A stretch of DNA of 64,000 nt from Bathynomus jamesi (Eukaryota; Arthropoda; Malacostraca; Isopoda; Cirolanidae): assembly GCA_023014485.1 (NCBI GenBank), contig JAJOZX010005785.1, forward strand, positions 245,589 through 309,588, written 5' to 3'. Of this stretch, positions 44,836 to 56,702 are shown in pieces. The notes under the pieces were generated by a model. The model was not told the origin of the DNA. It saw nothing but the letters and a program-made list of their open reading frames with translations, and searched no databases. Position 1 is the first letter of the stretch. Each line of letters begins with the position of its first letter. The translations under genes were made by a program, and so were the position numbers.

Positions 44836-45799
44836 TAACCCCTAACCAAAGACAGCGGCACCACCACCCATTAGACCAGTAAGGTCTCAAAAAACAGCAC
44901 AGATAATAGACAAAGCTATTGATCTTCTCGGAAAGAATCGCATCACGAGACCAGGATTGTGATGTATTGGAATGCTGTCTGTTCTTTCAAACAAAAACTG
45001 AAACACGGTAAACAAAATTTAAAGAAAAACAAAATTATTGACTTAATAAAGAAATATATCTTTAAATCTTATAAATATTATTCATGTAATTTTATAATAA
45101 AACTAGATTTTATTTTTAGGGTAACTTATTTATTTTTCTCCTTTTACCACGCATTAAAGAAGAATTATTTAAACCAAATTTTCTGTCTTAACATAAAATA
45201 TATTTTCTAAGCATATAAAATTATATTCATTTAATTTTAAACCAGGTTTTATGTCTAACTTCTAACTTATATATTTTTTTATAAAAAAATCCTATTTCCT
45301 AATTTTGGGCAGATCCTGTGTTTTACTGTATTAAAAGTCGGCGAGTAGCAAACACTTTATTTCAGACCATAAATACAGGGAAATATATAGAGGGAAAATA
45401 TATACAAACATTTCTTTAACTTCTTTAGTAGGTTGCAACACGAATGTAAGAACAGAATATTAACTGTCCAATCTTTTACCCGGCAAATCTGGCAAACTTT
45501 TCAGCAGCTGATGAGAAACTTGCCAGCGTTGCCTTTTAAGCCAATGATATTGGCTAAACTTTCTTTATAAAGACGCTACCCGATATATGTTAATGAATTT
45601 ATGAAAATCTATCAAATCATTTTAGATACATGGGTGGCTATATTTTACCTATTTACTCGAGGCTTAGGTTATATTATTTCTTTTAAACAGTTTCCCATCA
45701 GCTGGAGGAAAAGTTGCCAGTTGCTTCAATACACAGTCCTCATCAAATAACTTTATTTAAAATGTACAGTTATTTACACAAAGCGCAATTCTCTCTCTC

Positions 45800-45832
<33 letters not shown>
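44836..45832. other. No gene; repeat related to 54905-55262
   Basis: AT-rich. The stretch around 45490-45760, with CAGCTGGAGGAAAAGTTGCC and TTATAAAGACGCT, resembles 54905-55262, an unclassified dispersed repeat. It ends in (TA)n at about 45803-45832. Confidence 0.5.
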
Positions 45833-46246
45833 TAGGCCGGGTCGAGATTTTATATTGAAAAGGTACATATTGTGAGGGGTTTGAATGGAACACAGGAACC
45901 CCCTCATAAATTATTTTCGCTATTTAAAGCCTCCTACCCCTGGCACAGTTTTTCACTTTTTGACCTATATTCAATAATATTCCATTTATACGAGACTTAC
46001 CCTACATCAGGTTTTTTGATGACATAAATCTTTATTAACGTATAATATTTTATTTAATAATGTACAGTATTAGGAAAATTAATTAAGTACAACAATATAT
46101 TCAGAAGAAAATTAGAGGCGTAATAAATGTGCTAAAATTCAATTCACTTTTTCACTGTTCCTTATCACATAAAAGGGAAGAAATTTTCAATATCATTAGG
46201 AAATTTTATTTAATGTTTTTCTTACTCATTCCATTGGGCCTTCCAT

Positions 46247-48311
46247 TCAAAGTTGAGCAGTTTTTCGCCTTGATTCTAATGAGTTTAAGATAAACTTTTG
46301 ACGGTTGTCATATCTATTCTTTCCTGACCAGCCTCTTTTACTAGGCTCACTGCCCTTTCCACACTTTGACTGTGGCATGGAAAAGAAGCTAAAATTGTTT
46401 AGCAGCAGTGGAGGGGTAATGATCGCCTTTTGCCAATCGATTATCTCGGTGTAGTCAGTAGATTGGAAATTGAGGGTTCGAGGCAACTCAAGGTTTCTGG
46501 TACCTGAAAATCCAGTTCTTGAAAGGATGATTTTCTGAATAGCTTGCTCCCTAATTTCTAGTATCTTGTTAGTTACCATTGATATGAGTATATTATATAT
46601 TTTCTGGGTGGGCAAAGTAGGCATTATTCTTTAATACTGGTTCTATGATTGATCTATGTTGTTCATCTAAATTTCGAAACAAGCACATTAAATGCCAAAA
46701 GTTATATGCACCATCAGTTGCATTAGGATGAGATTTTATTCAAAACTACCCTGGAGCATAGAACTCCATAATAATCTTGACTATATCTTGAAGGTTTTTA
46801 TCGGGATTTGGCGTTGAGATATATAATCGAAGGACCCTGTTGGCTAGAGTTAGCCAGCGAGCATGGTGAAGGGTACCTGGGGATCGAGTGAACAGATCTT
46901 GAGAAGTGTCTCCAGTTTGCACTGCCAGACACATATCATAGAGATATCTTTGATCACTGCTTAGCTCCTTCACAACATTTGCTGGAATTTCTTTAATGTT
47001 TTTCTTTACGCGAGAATATGTGACTACCTCCAGTTTTGTTAAATCTGTTTTCAGTTTATTCCCAATTGAACCAACAAAAGTATTTGGACCTGTTGTTTTA
47101 CCATCACTGGCTTTGTAGACGTGCATAAAAGGCAGTTCATTCAAATGCAAGAGGCACATCAACCACTGCACTGGTCTGTTAAGTTGAATTTCAACCAGTT
47201 TTATGGCCACACTAAATTTTCCTGTATTAACAGGAGTACCATCACACAGTAAAGCTTTGATAGTACCTGTGCTGTGCGAGTCTGTAATAATAGTTATCGA
47301 CTCTTCTGTTCTGCTATGCAGCGAGCAGTTCCATTATCTGGTGTGACATGGTCTACATAGATGCTTCCAGGTTCTTTCACAATAACAGAGTGTTCTTCTT
47401 TTATCTTTCCACTTCTAGTTAATGTGTTGTCTTTCCTTCCATCAAATCCAAGGCACTCCATCTTCAGATTTTCAGATTTAGACCTAAAAGTATTTGTTTC
47501 ACCCATGCGATTTCCTTCTCTTTCTATTTCTTTCTGTCAAGCATGTTGGTGTGGTTAAGGATCCCCATATCTTTTAAAGCTGCATTGACTATTGCAGCTG
47601 CAGCTCTACAATTTACACGATAACGATCTGCTGTTAATGCTAGGTTTTTATAGGAGTGCCTGTTCTGAATATTCTCAGTCAATTCTAAATCGGCCTCATA
47701 ATCTACATCCTGACTCTCTGAATCTACATCCATGTCTTCTTCGGTATTTTCCATAAATTCCGATGGTAAAACATTGGTAGCTTCAGTCATTTCTTCTTGT
47801 GCTTTTAGTTGACGGTTTTGTGCTTCTTGGGCTCTTGCTAAAGATCTCTTCTTTGTTGAACTAGCTATGCGAATAATTGGTCCTAACTGATTTTTTATTT
47901 GTTTTTGACCCACAAAAGACTCCCATTCTGCCATTGGTATTTTATCCTTCCCTTATCATAGCATTCACAAGTAGATATATCAAACATTTCATCATACTGA
48001 GCTACATTTAAGGCAAAACTTTCATTTCTTCGATGTAACAGCACCTTGTTCAATTTTGAGGCTTCTTCTATTAGTCGACTGACTTTGGTGTTAATCGTAG
48101 GAAAAGAAAATTTCATCGAAATGTCTTCAATATCTTTTACAACAACCCTGTAACAATCATTAGCAGTTGCTAATCCTTTTAATTTAGCTTCTTCACGACG
48201 GCGCACAAAAAGGTAGTGTCTCACAACATCTGCTTTTGTAGGAGTCATGGCTGCTGGGAGTTCCGTAGGATATCCAAAGGCTGCATTTGAGGACTTGCTT
48301 CTAGTAGTCAT
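46247..48311 (-). pseudogene. hAT-like transposase (frameshifted, internal deletion)
   Basis: Collinear with the intact 735-aa protein in five pieces. 47895-48311 is the N-terminus with CECYDKG. 47524-47934 has an acidic linker and DRYRVNCRAAAAIV. 47294-47506 has LGFDGRKDNTL. 46746-47210 has the CxxH block LMCLLHLNELP, DGKTTGPNTF and HARWLTLANRVLRLY. 46247-46624 is the C-terminus with a deletion just before the ER region. Several frameshifts. Closest in this window to 39722-40231. Confidence 0.9.
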
Positions 48312-48479
48312 AGTTTATATTCAGAAGTAAAATCAAATTATATGTAATTTATAATGTATGATAATTCAAATTATAATTAAAGCAAATGCAAATTATTTCT
48401 ATTCATCTGAAAAATTATTTCTATTTATTTGAAACATAAAAATATCAAGCATTAAACAAACAACTTATCATATAACATA

Positions 48480-49273
48480 CAGTGTTGGGCACAAAAGCGT
48501 TAATCGATAACAGTTAATTAACGAAGTTAACTTTTTTTAACGGACTATTAACGGAAGTTAATTTCCATTTATCGTTATCGGACCAGTTAACTTCCGATAA
48601 CTCGATATTTAGTCTGTTAAAGTCCATTAACACGTTAACTGCGAGGAGTCATTCACGGAAGATCACCGCTCCGCGAATGAATTCAAACCGCCATAACTTC
48701 AGTCTGCCAATTCCGTCCTCTGCCGCAGTGGAACGGCTCTTCTCTCTCAGCAAGGACATCCTGAGGCCCAAGAGGTCAAGACTGGCAGTTGGGCCTAACT
48801 TTGAGAAGTTGGTCTTTCTGAAGGGCAACCAGCACATTGTGTCATAGTCTTTAATAAATGTGCCTAAAATTTAATTTTACCTTTCAGTTCCCGCCATAAT
48901 AATTCTCTGGTAAATTAAAATTTAGTTAATGGTTAGTGGTTACAAGGGTTTCAAAACATGTAATCAGTACATTTTTTATTAAAAATAAAAATAAAAGTTA
49001 TTAAGCAAAAAAGTTGCAAAACTTGATAAAAATACAGTTAAATACCTATTTATTGCTGGATTTTGCATAAATAAACATTTTCTATGGGTTTTAAAGCTTT
49101 TTTCCTTGATTTTTTAAAATGTTAGTAAAGAAATAGTTATCGTTAACGGATTATCGTTAACTTCCGTTAACTTTGTAGTAAAATTATCGGATTATCGTTA
49201 TCGGAGTTAAAAATTGGGGTTAACGGATTATCGTTATCGAAGTTAACTTTTTGGTTAACTGTGCCCACCACTG
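48480..49273 (+). mobile_element. Non-autonomous hAT with perfect 8-bp duplication
   Basis: Ends CAGTGTTGGGCAC and GTGCCCACCACTG, flanked by ATAACATA at 48472-48479 and 49274-49281. GTTAACTTCCGTTAAC-like repeats fill both arms. The plus strand at 48695-48846 still encodes a hAT dimerisation end (PSSAAVERLFSLSKDILRP and FEKLVFLKGNQHIV), so it is a deletion derivative. It lies inside the hAT-like element 45833-49615. Confidence 0.93.
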
Positions 49274-49612
49274 ATAACATATAACAACATTAAGCATATG
49301 CAAATATGAAGGTAAAAAAGGGAGGAGGGGCATGTGATAGGGGTAGTAGGGTAGGGTAGCACATGCTTGATTTTTTAATATTTTGTTAGTGATAAAAAAA
49401 AAAACTTCTCACATAGTGTACTTTTTAAAAAATAACATTTTTTCACATCTAAATATATGCAAATATAAGGGTAAAAAAGGGAGGGGGTATGTGCTAGGGG
49501 TAGCAGGGGTAGCACATGCTTGATATTTTAATATTTTATTAAGATGATAAAATGAAACTTCTCACATAGTGTACGTTTTAAGAAATAAAAAATTTCCCAT
49601 TTTCGACCTGGC

Positions 49613-49615
<3 letters not shown>

Positions 49616-49662
<47 letters not shown>

Positions 49663-49663
49663 G

Positions 49664-49710
<47 letters not shown>

Positions 49711-50002
49711 TATATATATATTTATATAAATTATCAGTGAATAATTCCTACATTCATATAATTCTTATGTTCATTCGTATAATTCGTATATTTATATATC
49801 CTTATATTCTTATGTATATTTATATTCATATATTCATTTTGACATATAGAGTCCAAAGTCGCATGACGCTGACACGAGGTGGGATAAAATTTTTGATTTG
49901 CTTCCTATTTTATTTCAGCTGAATAATTGGTGAATTATTTCTTTTTAAATTACTGAATCATTTTCAGATTTAGCTTTATAATGTAATCTTGCTAAATTCT
50001 GA

Positions 50003-50091
<89 letters not shown>

Positions 50092-50111
50092 TATATATAT
50101 ACATATATATA
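49616..50111. repeat. TA and CT microsatellites
   Basis: (TA)n at about 49616-49715, spacer, then (CT)n at 50008-50055 and (TA)n to 50111. No gene. Confidence 0.95.
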
Positions 50112-50905
50112 CAGGGTGTCCCATAAGTCCGGCATCATAGGAGAAATTCATATTTTTCTATTTCTACAAACCATAATTCATATTTTTCTCTTTCTACAGA
50201 CCATAATGTCTATGCTCGGGATGCCAATTTCCCGTCCACCATTCTGTTCAGTGACGAGGCTGTTTTTTATAGAAATGGTGAGGTAAATCGACAGAACACC
50301 CGCTACTGGTCTCAAAACAACCCTCACTGGTATACCTCTTCAAAGGAACAAGGTGCATCTCGGGTGATGGTATGGGGTGCCATTTGGAAAGATCGTATCA
50401 TAGGCCCCCTCTTTTTCGATGAACATGTCACTGGAGGCACCTACCTACGTATGCTCAAGGAAGAAGCATTTCCAGTGTCTTGAACGAAGAAAGAAATTTC
50501 CAACATGGTTCCAGCAAGACGGCGCTCCTGCACATTACAGCACCCAAGTAAGGGAATACCTGTACCAACAATTCCCTGGTCATTGGATAGGACGTCGAGG
50601 GCCTGTGGAATGGCCAGCTAGAAGCCCGGCTCTCACGCCACTAGATTTTTATCTCTGGGGCCACTTGAAAGCGCTGGTATACGCAGAGAAAATTAGGAGT
50701 GTTGATCATTTGCGGCAGCGCATTATTGGGGCATGTAACACCATTACTCCTGACATCATTCACCGTGTGCTTGCTGACTGGGTATGACGTCTGAATTTGT
50801 GTATTGAAAACAATGGTGGACATATTGAGCACGTTCTGTAAATAAAAGCTTTTGTTTTGCCTTTTTATTATTTTTCCTATGATGCTGGACTTATGGGACA
50901 CTCTG
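50112..50905 (+). mobile_element. DD41D-type mariner, 5'-deleted
   Basis: Left end CAGGGTGTCCCATAAGTCC, right end complement of CAGAGTGTCCCATAAGTCC, TA on both sides. About 800 bp with the back half of a transposase gene. Confidence 0.92.
50190..50842 (+). pseudogene. DD41D mariner transposase, catalytic domain
   Basis: First catalytic D in STILFSDEAVF (near 50235), then VMVWGAIWKDRIIGP (near 50370). A frameshift near 50430-50480 leads to FQQDGAPAHYS (second D near 50520), WIGRRGPVEWPARSP and the third D in LTPLDFYLWG, 41 residues after the second. The C-terminus GGHIEHVL is intact but follows a TGA near 50786. The N-terminal HTH is missing. Dead copy. Confidence 0.9.
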
Positions 50906-50937
50906 TATATTTATGTATATATACACACATATATATA

Positions 50938-51509
50938 CAGGGTGTCCGAGAATTATCTGTACAATTTTTGGCTGTTATTAAAAGTCAACCATGAAGTGTA
51001 GAAATTCCAGTGTTGTCCCATTTTACAGAGAATCTCATTAAGTTTTTCTGATACCAAGTTTTGACAAGTTTTTTAGAAATCCCAGTGTGTCCGAACATTA
51101 TCTGTACAATTTCATCTTTTAATAAAATTCTTGATAACACACGTAAAATTCTTAAACAAGATTATTTAGAGTCTGTATTTTCGAAAGTTTCTTTTATTAA
51201 AGTAACGTTGTTACAAACATTCGATATGTGCACCATTAGTGATTCGCAAAACATCCAAGCGATACTCCAAATGTTGCCATGTACGCTGCAGCATATCCAC
51301 ATCAATTCGCTCAATAGCAGCTGTGATTCTTGCTTTTAAATCATCAATGTCTGTCACCCGCGTACATTTCTAAAAAACTTGTCAAAACGTAGTATCAGAA
51401 AAATCTTAATGAGATTCTCTATAAAATGGGACAACACTGGAATTTCTACACTTCATGGTTGACTTTTAATAATAGCCAAAGATTGTACAGATAATTCTCG
51501 GACACCTTG
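50938..51509 (-). mobile_element. Short mariner-like element with transposase C-terminus
   Basis: Ends CAGGGTGTCCGAGAATTATC, with long inverted repeats (about 130 bp at 50938-51070 and 51375-51509). The minus strand near 51215-51360 encodes VTDIDDLKARITAAIERID and NGAHIE, a mariner C-terminus. A second internal terminus (CAGTGTGTCCGAACATTATC at 51082) indicates nested or recombined copies. Confidence 0.85.
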
Positions 51510-51517
51510 TATATGTA

Positions 51518-52891
51518 CGGGTGTCAGGAAATGATTTCCCCCCCCTGTCGAGCAAAAACTAGAAGAGATGGATAAAAACCGGCGAGACCACTTGAAAGAG
51601 TGTTAAAATCTGAATAAAAACCATTATATTCTATTCCTGTGATTTTAATTCTTACCATTTTTTTACCCCACAGAAACCATGGCATTATCTATTTTGAACG
51701 ATTCAGAGAAAAAGCGAGTTCTTGACCGCATTCGAGCTGTTACATTTCGTGAAGCAAAGGAAGCTGGTGCAACTTTCATAACTCGACACTGGGTGGCTGA
51801 GAGATTAAAAAGATCAGAAGACTTTGTCAAAAGGAATTGGAATAAGAATCCTGAAGATTGTGAAACAGAATTTCGAGGAGGAAGACCGGAGAAATTATCT
51901 CAAGAATCGAAAGACATTGTGCTTGCTGCATCACGGCGCCGAAAGAAGAGCTGCTCTGAGGTAGCGAAAGAGATACTTATCCGTCGTGGTAAGATAGTCA
52001 ATCGGCAACTTGTGCATCAATTTCGAGTTCGCCAAGGCTTGAGTGCTTGGCATGAAATAGCTAAGCCACGGAAGAGTGATCTTAATATGAAGATCGGCTA
52101 TGGTTTTGTGATTATCTTGAGGAATGGACGGAAGACGATTTCCTTCACTTGGTTGTCAGCGATGAATTCTTCGTTTATGTCTCCAGAAAACCAAATTTTC
52201 AGAATGATCGGGTTTGGGCAACAACTCCTGATGAAGTCCCAGACGACCAGAAGTATCGAGAAATAGTAAAAAATCCAGCATGTGTGGGTGTTTTCATTAT
52301 GTTCTCTATTCGGAAGCTCATCTGGGTTATCAAACCAAGAGGAACCAGTTGGGATGGGCCTTATTTTCGAAATGTAATTTTAGCCCAACATGTAATTCCG
52401 TTTTTGAAAGACCCCGAGTGTTTGGATGTTGAACAGGAAACCTTTCTTCACGACAAAGCCCCCTGTATGAAAGCACTTGCGACTCAACAACTGCTTAAGG
52501 ACAATAACATTGATTTTTCGGAAATAATGAATGGCCTGGCAATTCTCCCGATCTTAATGTCTGTGAACATGTCGGATCCATCATGAAGGATCGGGTGGAG
52601 TCCTTAATGCTGGAACAACCCATTCAGAATCGGTATTCAACAGAAATTATGACTGCAAAGATCAACGAAGTCCTTGAAGAAATGAGTCATGATACCGATC
52701 TCTGAGACACTTCTGGGATCATACCCCCGTCGATTAATGGCCGTCAGAGCTGCAAATGGGGGCAACACCCGATATTAAAACAAGTGTTTTTTTATTCAAA
52801 ATTAAACGCTCTTTCGCGTGGTTTTGTCTATTTTTTTCTATTCCTTTCAGTTTCTTCTGTACAGGGGGGGCAATCATTTCCTGACACCCTT
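51518..52891 (+). mobile_element. DD37E Tc1/mariner-type transposon
   Basis: Ends GGGTGTCAGGAAATGATT on both sides, followed by a C run, with TA flanks at 51516-51517 and 52892-52893. A complete 1.37-kb element with a lightly damaged transposase, related to 24100-25427. Confidence 0.88.
51679..52765 (+). pseudogene. DD37E transposase (frameshifted)
   Basis: ATG at 51679 after a 3' splice-like TTTTTTTACCCCACAG. N-terminal WVAERLKRSEDFVKRNWNK, then FRGGRPEKLSQESK. A frameshift near 52090-52150 leads to LVVSDEFFVYVSRKPN (first D), FLHDKAPCMKALATQQ (second D near 52455), and another shift near 52520 before WPGNSPDLN. The C-terminal end has RAANGGNT near 52745. Same family as 24231-25325, where two stops rather than frameshifts are seen. 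Confidence 0.88.
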
Positions 52892-52904
52892 TACTTATGT
52901 ATAT

Positions 52905-54893
52905 TAGGGTGTACCACTTATGACCTTTTTTTTCAGATCCATTGAACATATCTGTTTTCCTGTTAGAAATGGTTCACTTTTACTAAATATATAAAAAAAG
53001 ATTCAATTTAAGAATTTTTGGGTCCCCGACCCACCCCCGAAAATGGGCCCTCCTGAAAATGCTAGAAATACCCATTTTTTGTATTGTAATCAACCTAAAT
53101 GAACAAGATTTTTGTCAAATATCAACATATTTGATATCAAAAGAAAGGTAATTCGAAGCTTTATTCAGTAAGGTACAAGAAACAGTAATATGGTGTTACC
53201 GCCCCCCTTAGAACATTATCCCGATGCAACTCTGCGGCGATGGGCCTCGAAAGGATAAGACGAGTAAGAACTTTATTCATCTTATCGCATCGAAGTGGGA
53301 ACAACTTGGTTAACATTAGGTTAAAATTATATAAATTAAAATGCTTTAAGCTTTTGACAATGTTAACAAAGCCCCCATCGTTTTTTTTTATTTATTTCTC
53401 AAAAATAACACAAAAAGATCTTTACCAATAACATAAGAAAATAAAGGTTAAAACAAAAGAAAGTAATCTTAGGAACCTTTTGCACTTAAAGCAAAGAACA
53501 AACTTTTATTCGCTTGAAACAAAGCTTAAAATAAAAAACAAAAACAAATAATTTTAGTTACATTTTAACCTCAGAGCAGTGACCAAATTTTTCTTCCTCA
53601 TATTTGGGATGGCATGTCTATTCTGTTCAACGACCTGCAAAAGTTGTTGAAACTCACTTCCATCCCTACAGTGCCCATGAAAATCTTGCATGAACTTCAT
53701 GCCACGCTCTGCCGTGTCATTTACTACTTTGGCAGACGAAATAAGGCCCCTCATTCTTTTAAAATCGTCATCTTCTTCCCATAATAATATGGGTTTTTTA
53801 ATCCATTCCCTAGATGAGTTAAGAAGTCTGAATAGGTACCAAGATCTTGGACCTATGAGGCGATGAAGTCTGACACCCTGCTTCAGAATAGGGAAGATAG
53901 GCTGACCTGGTGTGAACTCTTGAGGAGGATCATATTTTGTTAATTCTTTGGCCATCTTAACCTTTTCTTCATTATTAACAGAGCCAAAGAAAGCCATGTG
54001 GACGAGCTCTTCAGTCAAGTACCAATAATGACCTCGAAAAATGGCTAGGGCAGATTCGGCAACATCACTGTTTATTTTTTTGTATTTTATCAATTCATTG
54101 TAGAATCTAAGATCATTTACAGGAGCGTCGGATGATTTAGTACAGGACAACCAATATTTTCCTTAAAAAAGGGATGTAAACTGACAAAATCTTTCAAGTT
54201 TTTGAATAGTGACATCATCATAGCTAGCTTAGTGAGAGAAGGCATACATTTTATTGGTGTAAATGATTGAAGCCATCCATCTTGCATGATGGAAGGTTCC
54301 TAGCAGTTAATGCCAAATATGGGGACTACGCGCATGCGCAAAAGCAACGAAACATTACTAGCATGTGGTCGACTGATATGACAGCTAGCCTCTGAATAAG
54401 CAATACCTCATAATTAAACATATTTTATTATCTAAATACCTGAAAAAAATCACAAACTGGTTAATTCCACAATAAACTCTTACTATTGCGCCTTCCTTAG
54501 CTAAAATAAAAAAAGTCCCTTTCTTAGTTGAGAATTTGAGCCCCACTAACCTGATCAAATGCATTTTACTGTACCTTAACCCATAAGATATTGAAATTGA
54601 ATCTTTTTCTGATATATTTAGTGTAAGTGGACCATTTTTAATAGGAAAAAAGCTATGTTCAATAAATCTGAAAAAAAGCCATTGTATGAGTGAGACACAA
54701 TAGGTTCATTACAATACAAAAAATGGGTATTTCTAGCATTTTCAAGGGGGCCCATTTTTGGGGGTGGGTCGGGGACCCCAAAATTGTTAAATTGAATAAT
54801 GTTTTGATATATTTAGTAAAAGTGAACCAGGTCTAACAGGAAAAAAGGTATGTTCAATGGATCTGAAAAAAAGGTCATAAGTGGGACACCCTA
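52905..54893 (-). mobile_element. hAT-like element, internally deleted
   Basis: Ends TAGGGTGTACCACTTATGAC and the complement of TAGGGTGTCCCACTTATGAC, with inverted repeats of about 200 bp. Flanks ATGTATAT and ATATATAT differ at one base. About 2 kb, keeping only the end of a transposase. The subfamily is nearest to 7262-9476. Confidence 0.88.
53554..54310 (-). pseudogene. hAT-like transposase, C-terminal third
   Basis: Starts in degraded sequence with the HHARWM-like motif near 54290, then a 198-codon open frame. GPRSWYLFRLLN, KVVNDTAERGMKFMQDF (the ER region) and FQQLLQVVEQNRH match the C-terminus of 7262-9476. The acidic catalytic block and the CxxH block are missing, so it cannot act alone. 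Confidence 0.85.
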
Positions 54894-54904
54894 ATATATA
54901 TATA

Positions 54905-55101
54905 TACCAGAACATACCAGCTGGTGAGAAAGTTGCGAGCGAGTCCTTTAAACCAACAATACTCCCAAAACATATTTATAAAGACGGAAATTTATTTTTA
55001 TGATAATGAACGTCCTGCTAATTTATTAATGCAGCTGTCTACAGAAAGCTGTTAACATTTTATTCAACAAGCCTATGACATGAAAACTCATCAAATAAGT
55101 G

Positions 55102-55144
<43 letters not shown>

Positions 55145-55262
55145 AGCTGGCGGAAAAGTTGCCAGATGCGTCAAGACATATATCCTACCTAATACTTTAT
55201 TTATTAAACCAATAATATTGCCCAAACGTATTTTATAAAGATGCTTCTCAAAACATGTTAAT
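54905..55262. repeat. Dispersed repeat with (CA)n
   Basis: Two CAGCTGG(T/C)G(A/G)GAAAGTTGC-like blocks (54918 and 55143) flank a (CA)n tract at 55104-55142. Related to 45490-45760. Confidence 0.65.
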
Positions 55263-55263
55263 T

Positions 55264-55480
55264 AATTTGGATCAATCCCAGAATAGGCACCTGAAATCAT
55301 TTTAGGTGCTTAATCTGGGATTGAGGCAAAACACAGTGCTTAATCTGGGATTGAGGAGAAAAAAATATAAACAGTTTTTAGAGATATAATTTCATTGTTT
55401 TTATCAATATTTGAAAAAATCAACTCTAACCTAACCTAACCTAACCTATATCTATACCAATTTATGTGGCAAGATAGATT
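55264..55480 (+). repeat. Inverted repeat copy with (TTAGG)n, left
   Basis: Near-perfect inverse of 58592-58808. Contains three 20-bp motifs of the type CAATCCCAGATTAAGCACCT and a short (CCTAA)n run at 55429-55446. Confidence 0.92.
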
Positions 55481-56165
55481 TACTAGACACTCAACATTTG
55501 AAAGATTGGAGGTCATAGACAGGGGAAAGATGGATTCAGGAAGATTGTTCCAGAGCTGGCCATTAGAGTAGGTGAAAGAATAAAAATACTAATTAACCCT
55601 TGCATTGGAGAATTGGACAGAAAAGGAATGTATCGAAAGTTTAGTACTGCATGCTCTCCTTAATTAAAGAATGAAACATACAGTTAGAGAGTTCATAAGA
55701 GCAGTGCCCATTATAATAGTGAAAGTAAAGACTGATTTAACATTGCAGCAAAGAGAGAGGGATTGAAGACAGCCAGCAAGAGGCAGGGAATTGATGAGAT
55801 GAAAAGCCTTTGATTCCACCCAGTCAAGTGGGTTGAGCCAACCTCACACATGAGAAGCATACTGTACAAGCGCCTTGTACAGAGATAGCAAATGAGGGGG
55901 TGAAGAAACTGTGGAGCTGGTACAGCATGCCTAACCGCTTAGCTGTTTCGCAAAAAGGGTACATGTGAGAAAAGGAAATGCCAAAAATGTTAAGAGAAGA
56001 GGAAGGATTGAGTTGTGTATTGCTGAAGGTAAGAGGATAGCTGTGTGGAAGATAAGTAGACAGATGGAGGAACTGCATTTTTTGATGCGCTAAAAGCCAC
56101 AAGGTTTTCTCTGTCTCAGTCAGAGATAGTAGGAATTTGTCATTATTGTGTTTTACCATCAAAAG
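55480..56165 (-). pseudogene. Jockey-type LINE, C-terminal remnant
   Basis: Minus-strand traces match the C-terminal part of 35130-36430: NILGISFSHMYPF-like sequence near 55985, a LYKALVQYASH-like stretch near 55855, NPLDWVESKAFHLIN near 55800-55840 and GQLWNNLPESIF near 55535. Many frameshifts and no catalytic motif. Confidence 0.75.
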
Positions 56166-56244
56166 TACAGTACAAACTTTAATAATCATACCCATTGATA
56201 AATATACAGCCTGCTCGTACATGAATATACGGCCGATAAAATAT

Positions 56245-56508
56245 ATGGATCTTTTCCGTTTGACTGCCGCCATTGAAACATAATTAAACTCCAGCCTTCT
56301 TTAGTTAGCTTTATAAGGCTAACTAACAAAAATATCACGACCTAACCTAACCAATCGTCAAGGTCGTACAGTTGACCTAACGATTGGTTAGGTTAGGTCG
56401 TGATATTTTCGTTAGTTAGCCTTATAAGGCTAAGTAAAGAAGGCTGGGGGCACTCACCTCTTATGTTTCAATGGCGGCAGTCAAACGGAAAAGATCCAAA
56501 TATATGAA
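56245..56508. repeat. Palindrome, about 120-bp arms
   Basis: Arms 56245-56362 and 56383-56508 are inverted copies around TCAAGGTCGTACAGTTGACC. Each arm carries ATGGCGGCAGTCAAACGGAA (one per strand), a GTTAGCCTTATAAGGCTAAC dyad and two (CCTAA) units. Confidence 0.9.
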
Positions 56509-56702
56509 TATGAATGAATATACGGCCCGTATGAATATACGGACTATAAAATAGTATATTGGAGCTCAGCTCAAGCCTCTATTACCTCATTGACTGACCC
56601 TCCAAACCTGGTGATAATAAATTAAACATCAATTGTCTGTGCTAAAACTCCATTCTTTATGTACACAAAGAAAACTGTATATCGGATTTTGCGTCATGTA
56701 CG

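Larger units (their letters stand above)
45833..49615 (-). mobile_element. hAT-like element of the 735-aa family (decayed)
   Basis: Ends TAGGCCGGGTCGAGATTTT and the complement of TAGGCCAGGTCGAAAATGG, inside TA repeats on both sides. It carries a broken transposase and a nested hAT (48480-49273). The right arm has a direct duplication of about 150 bp around TAGCACATGCTTGAT (49360 and 49512). Confidence 0.85.
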
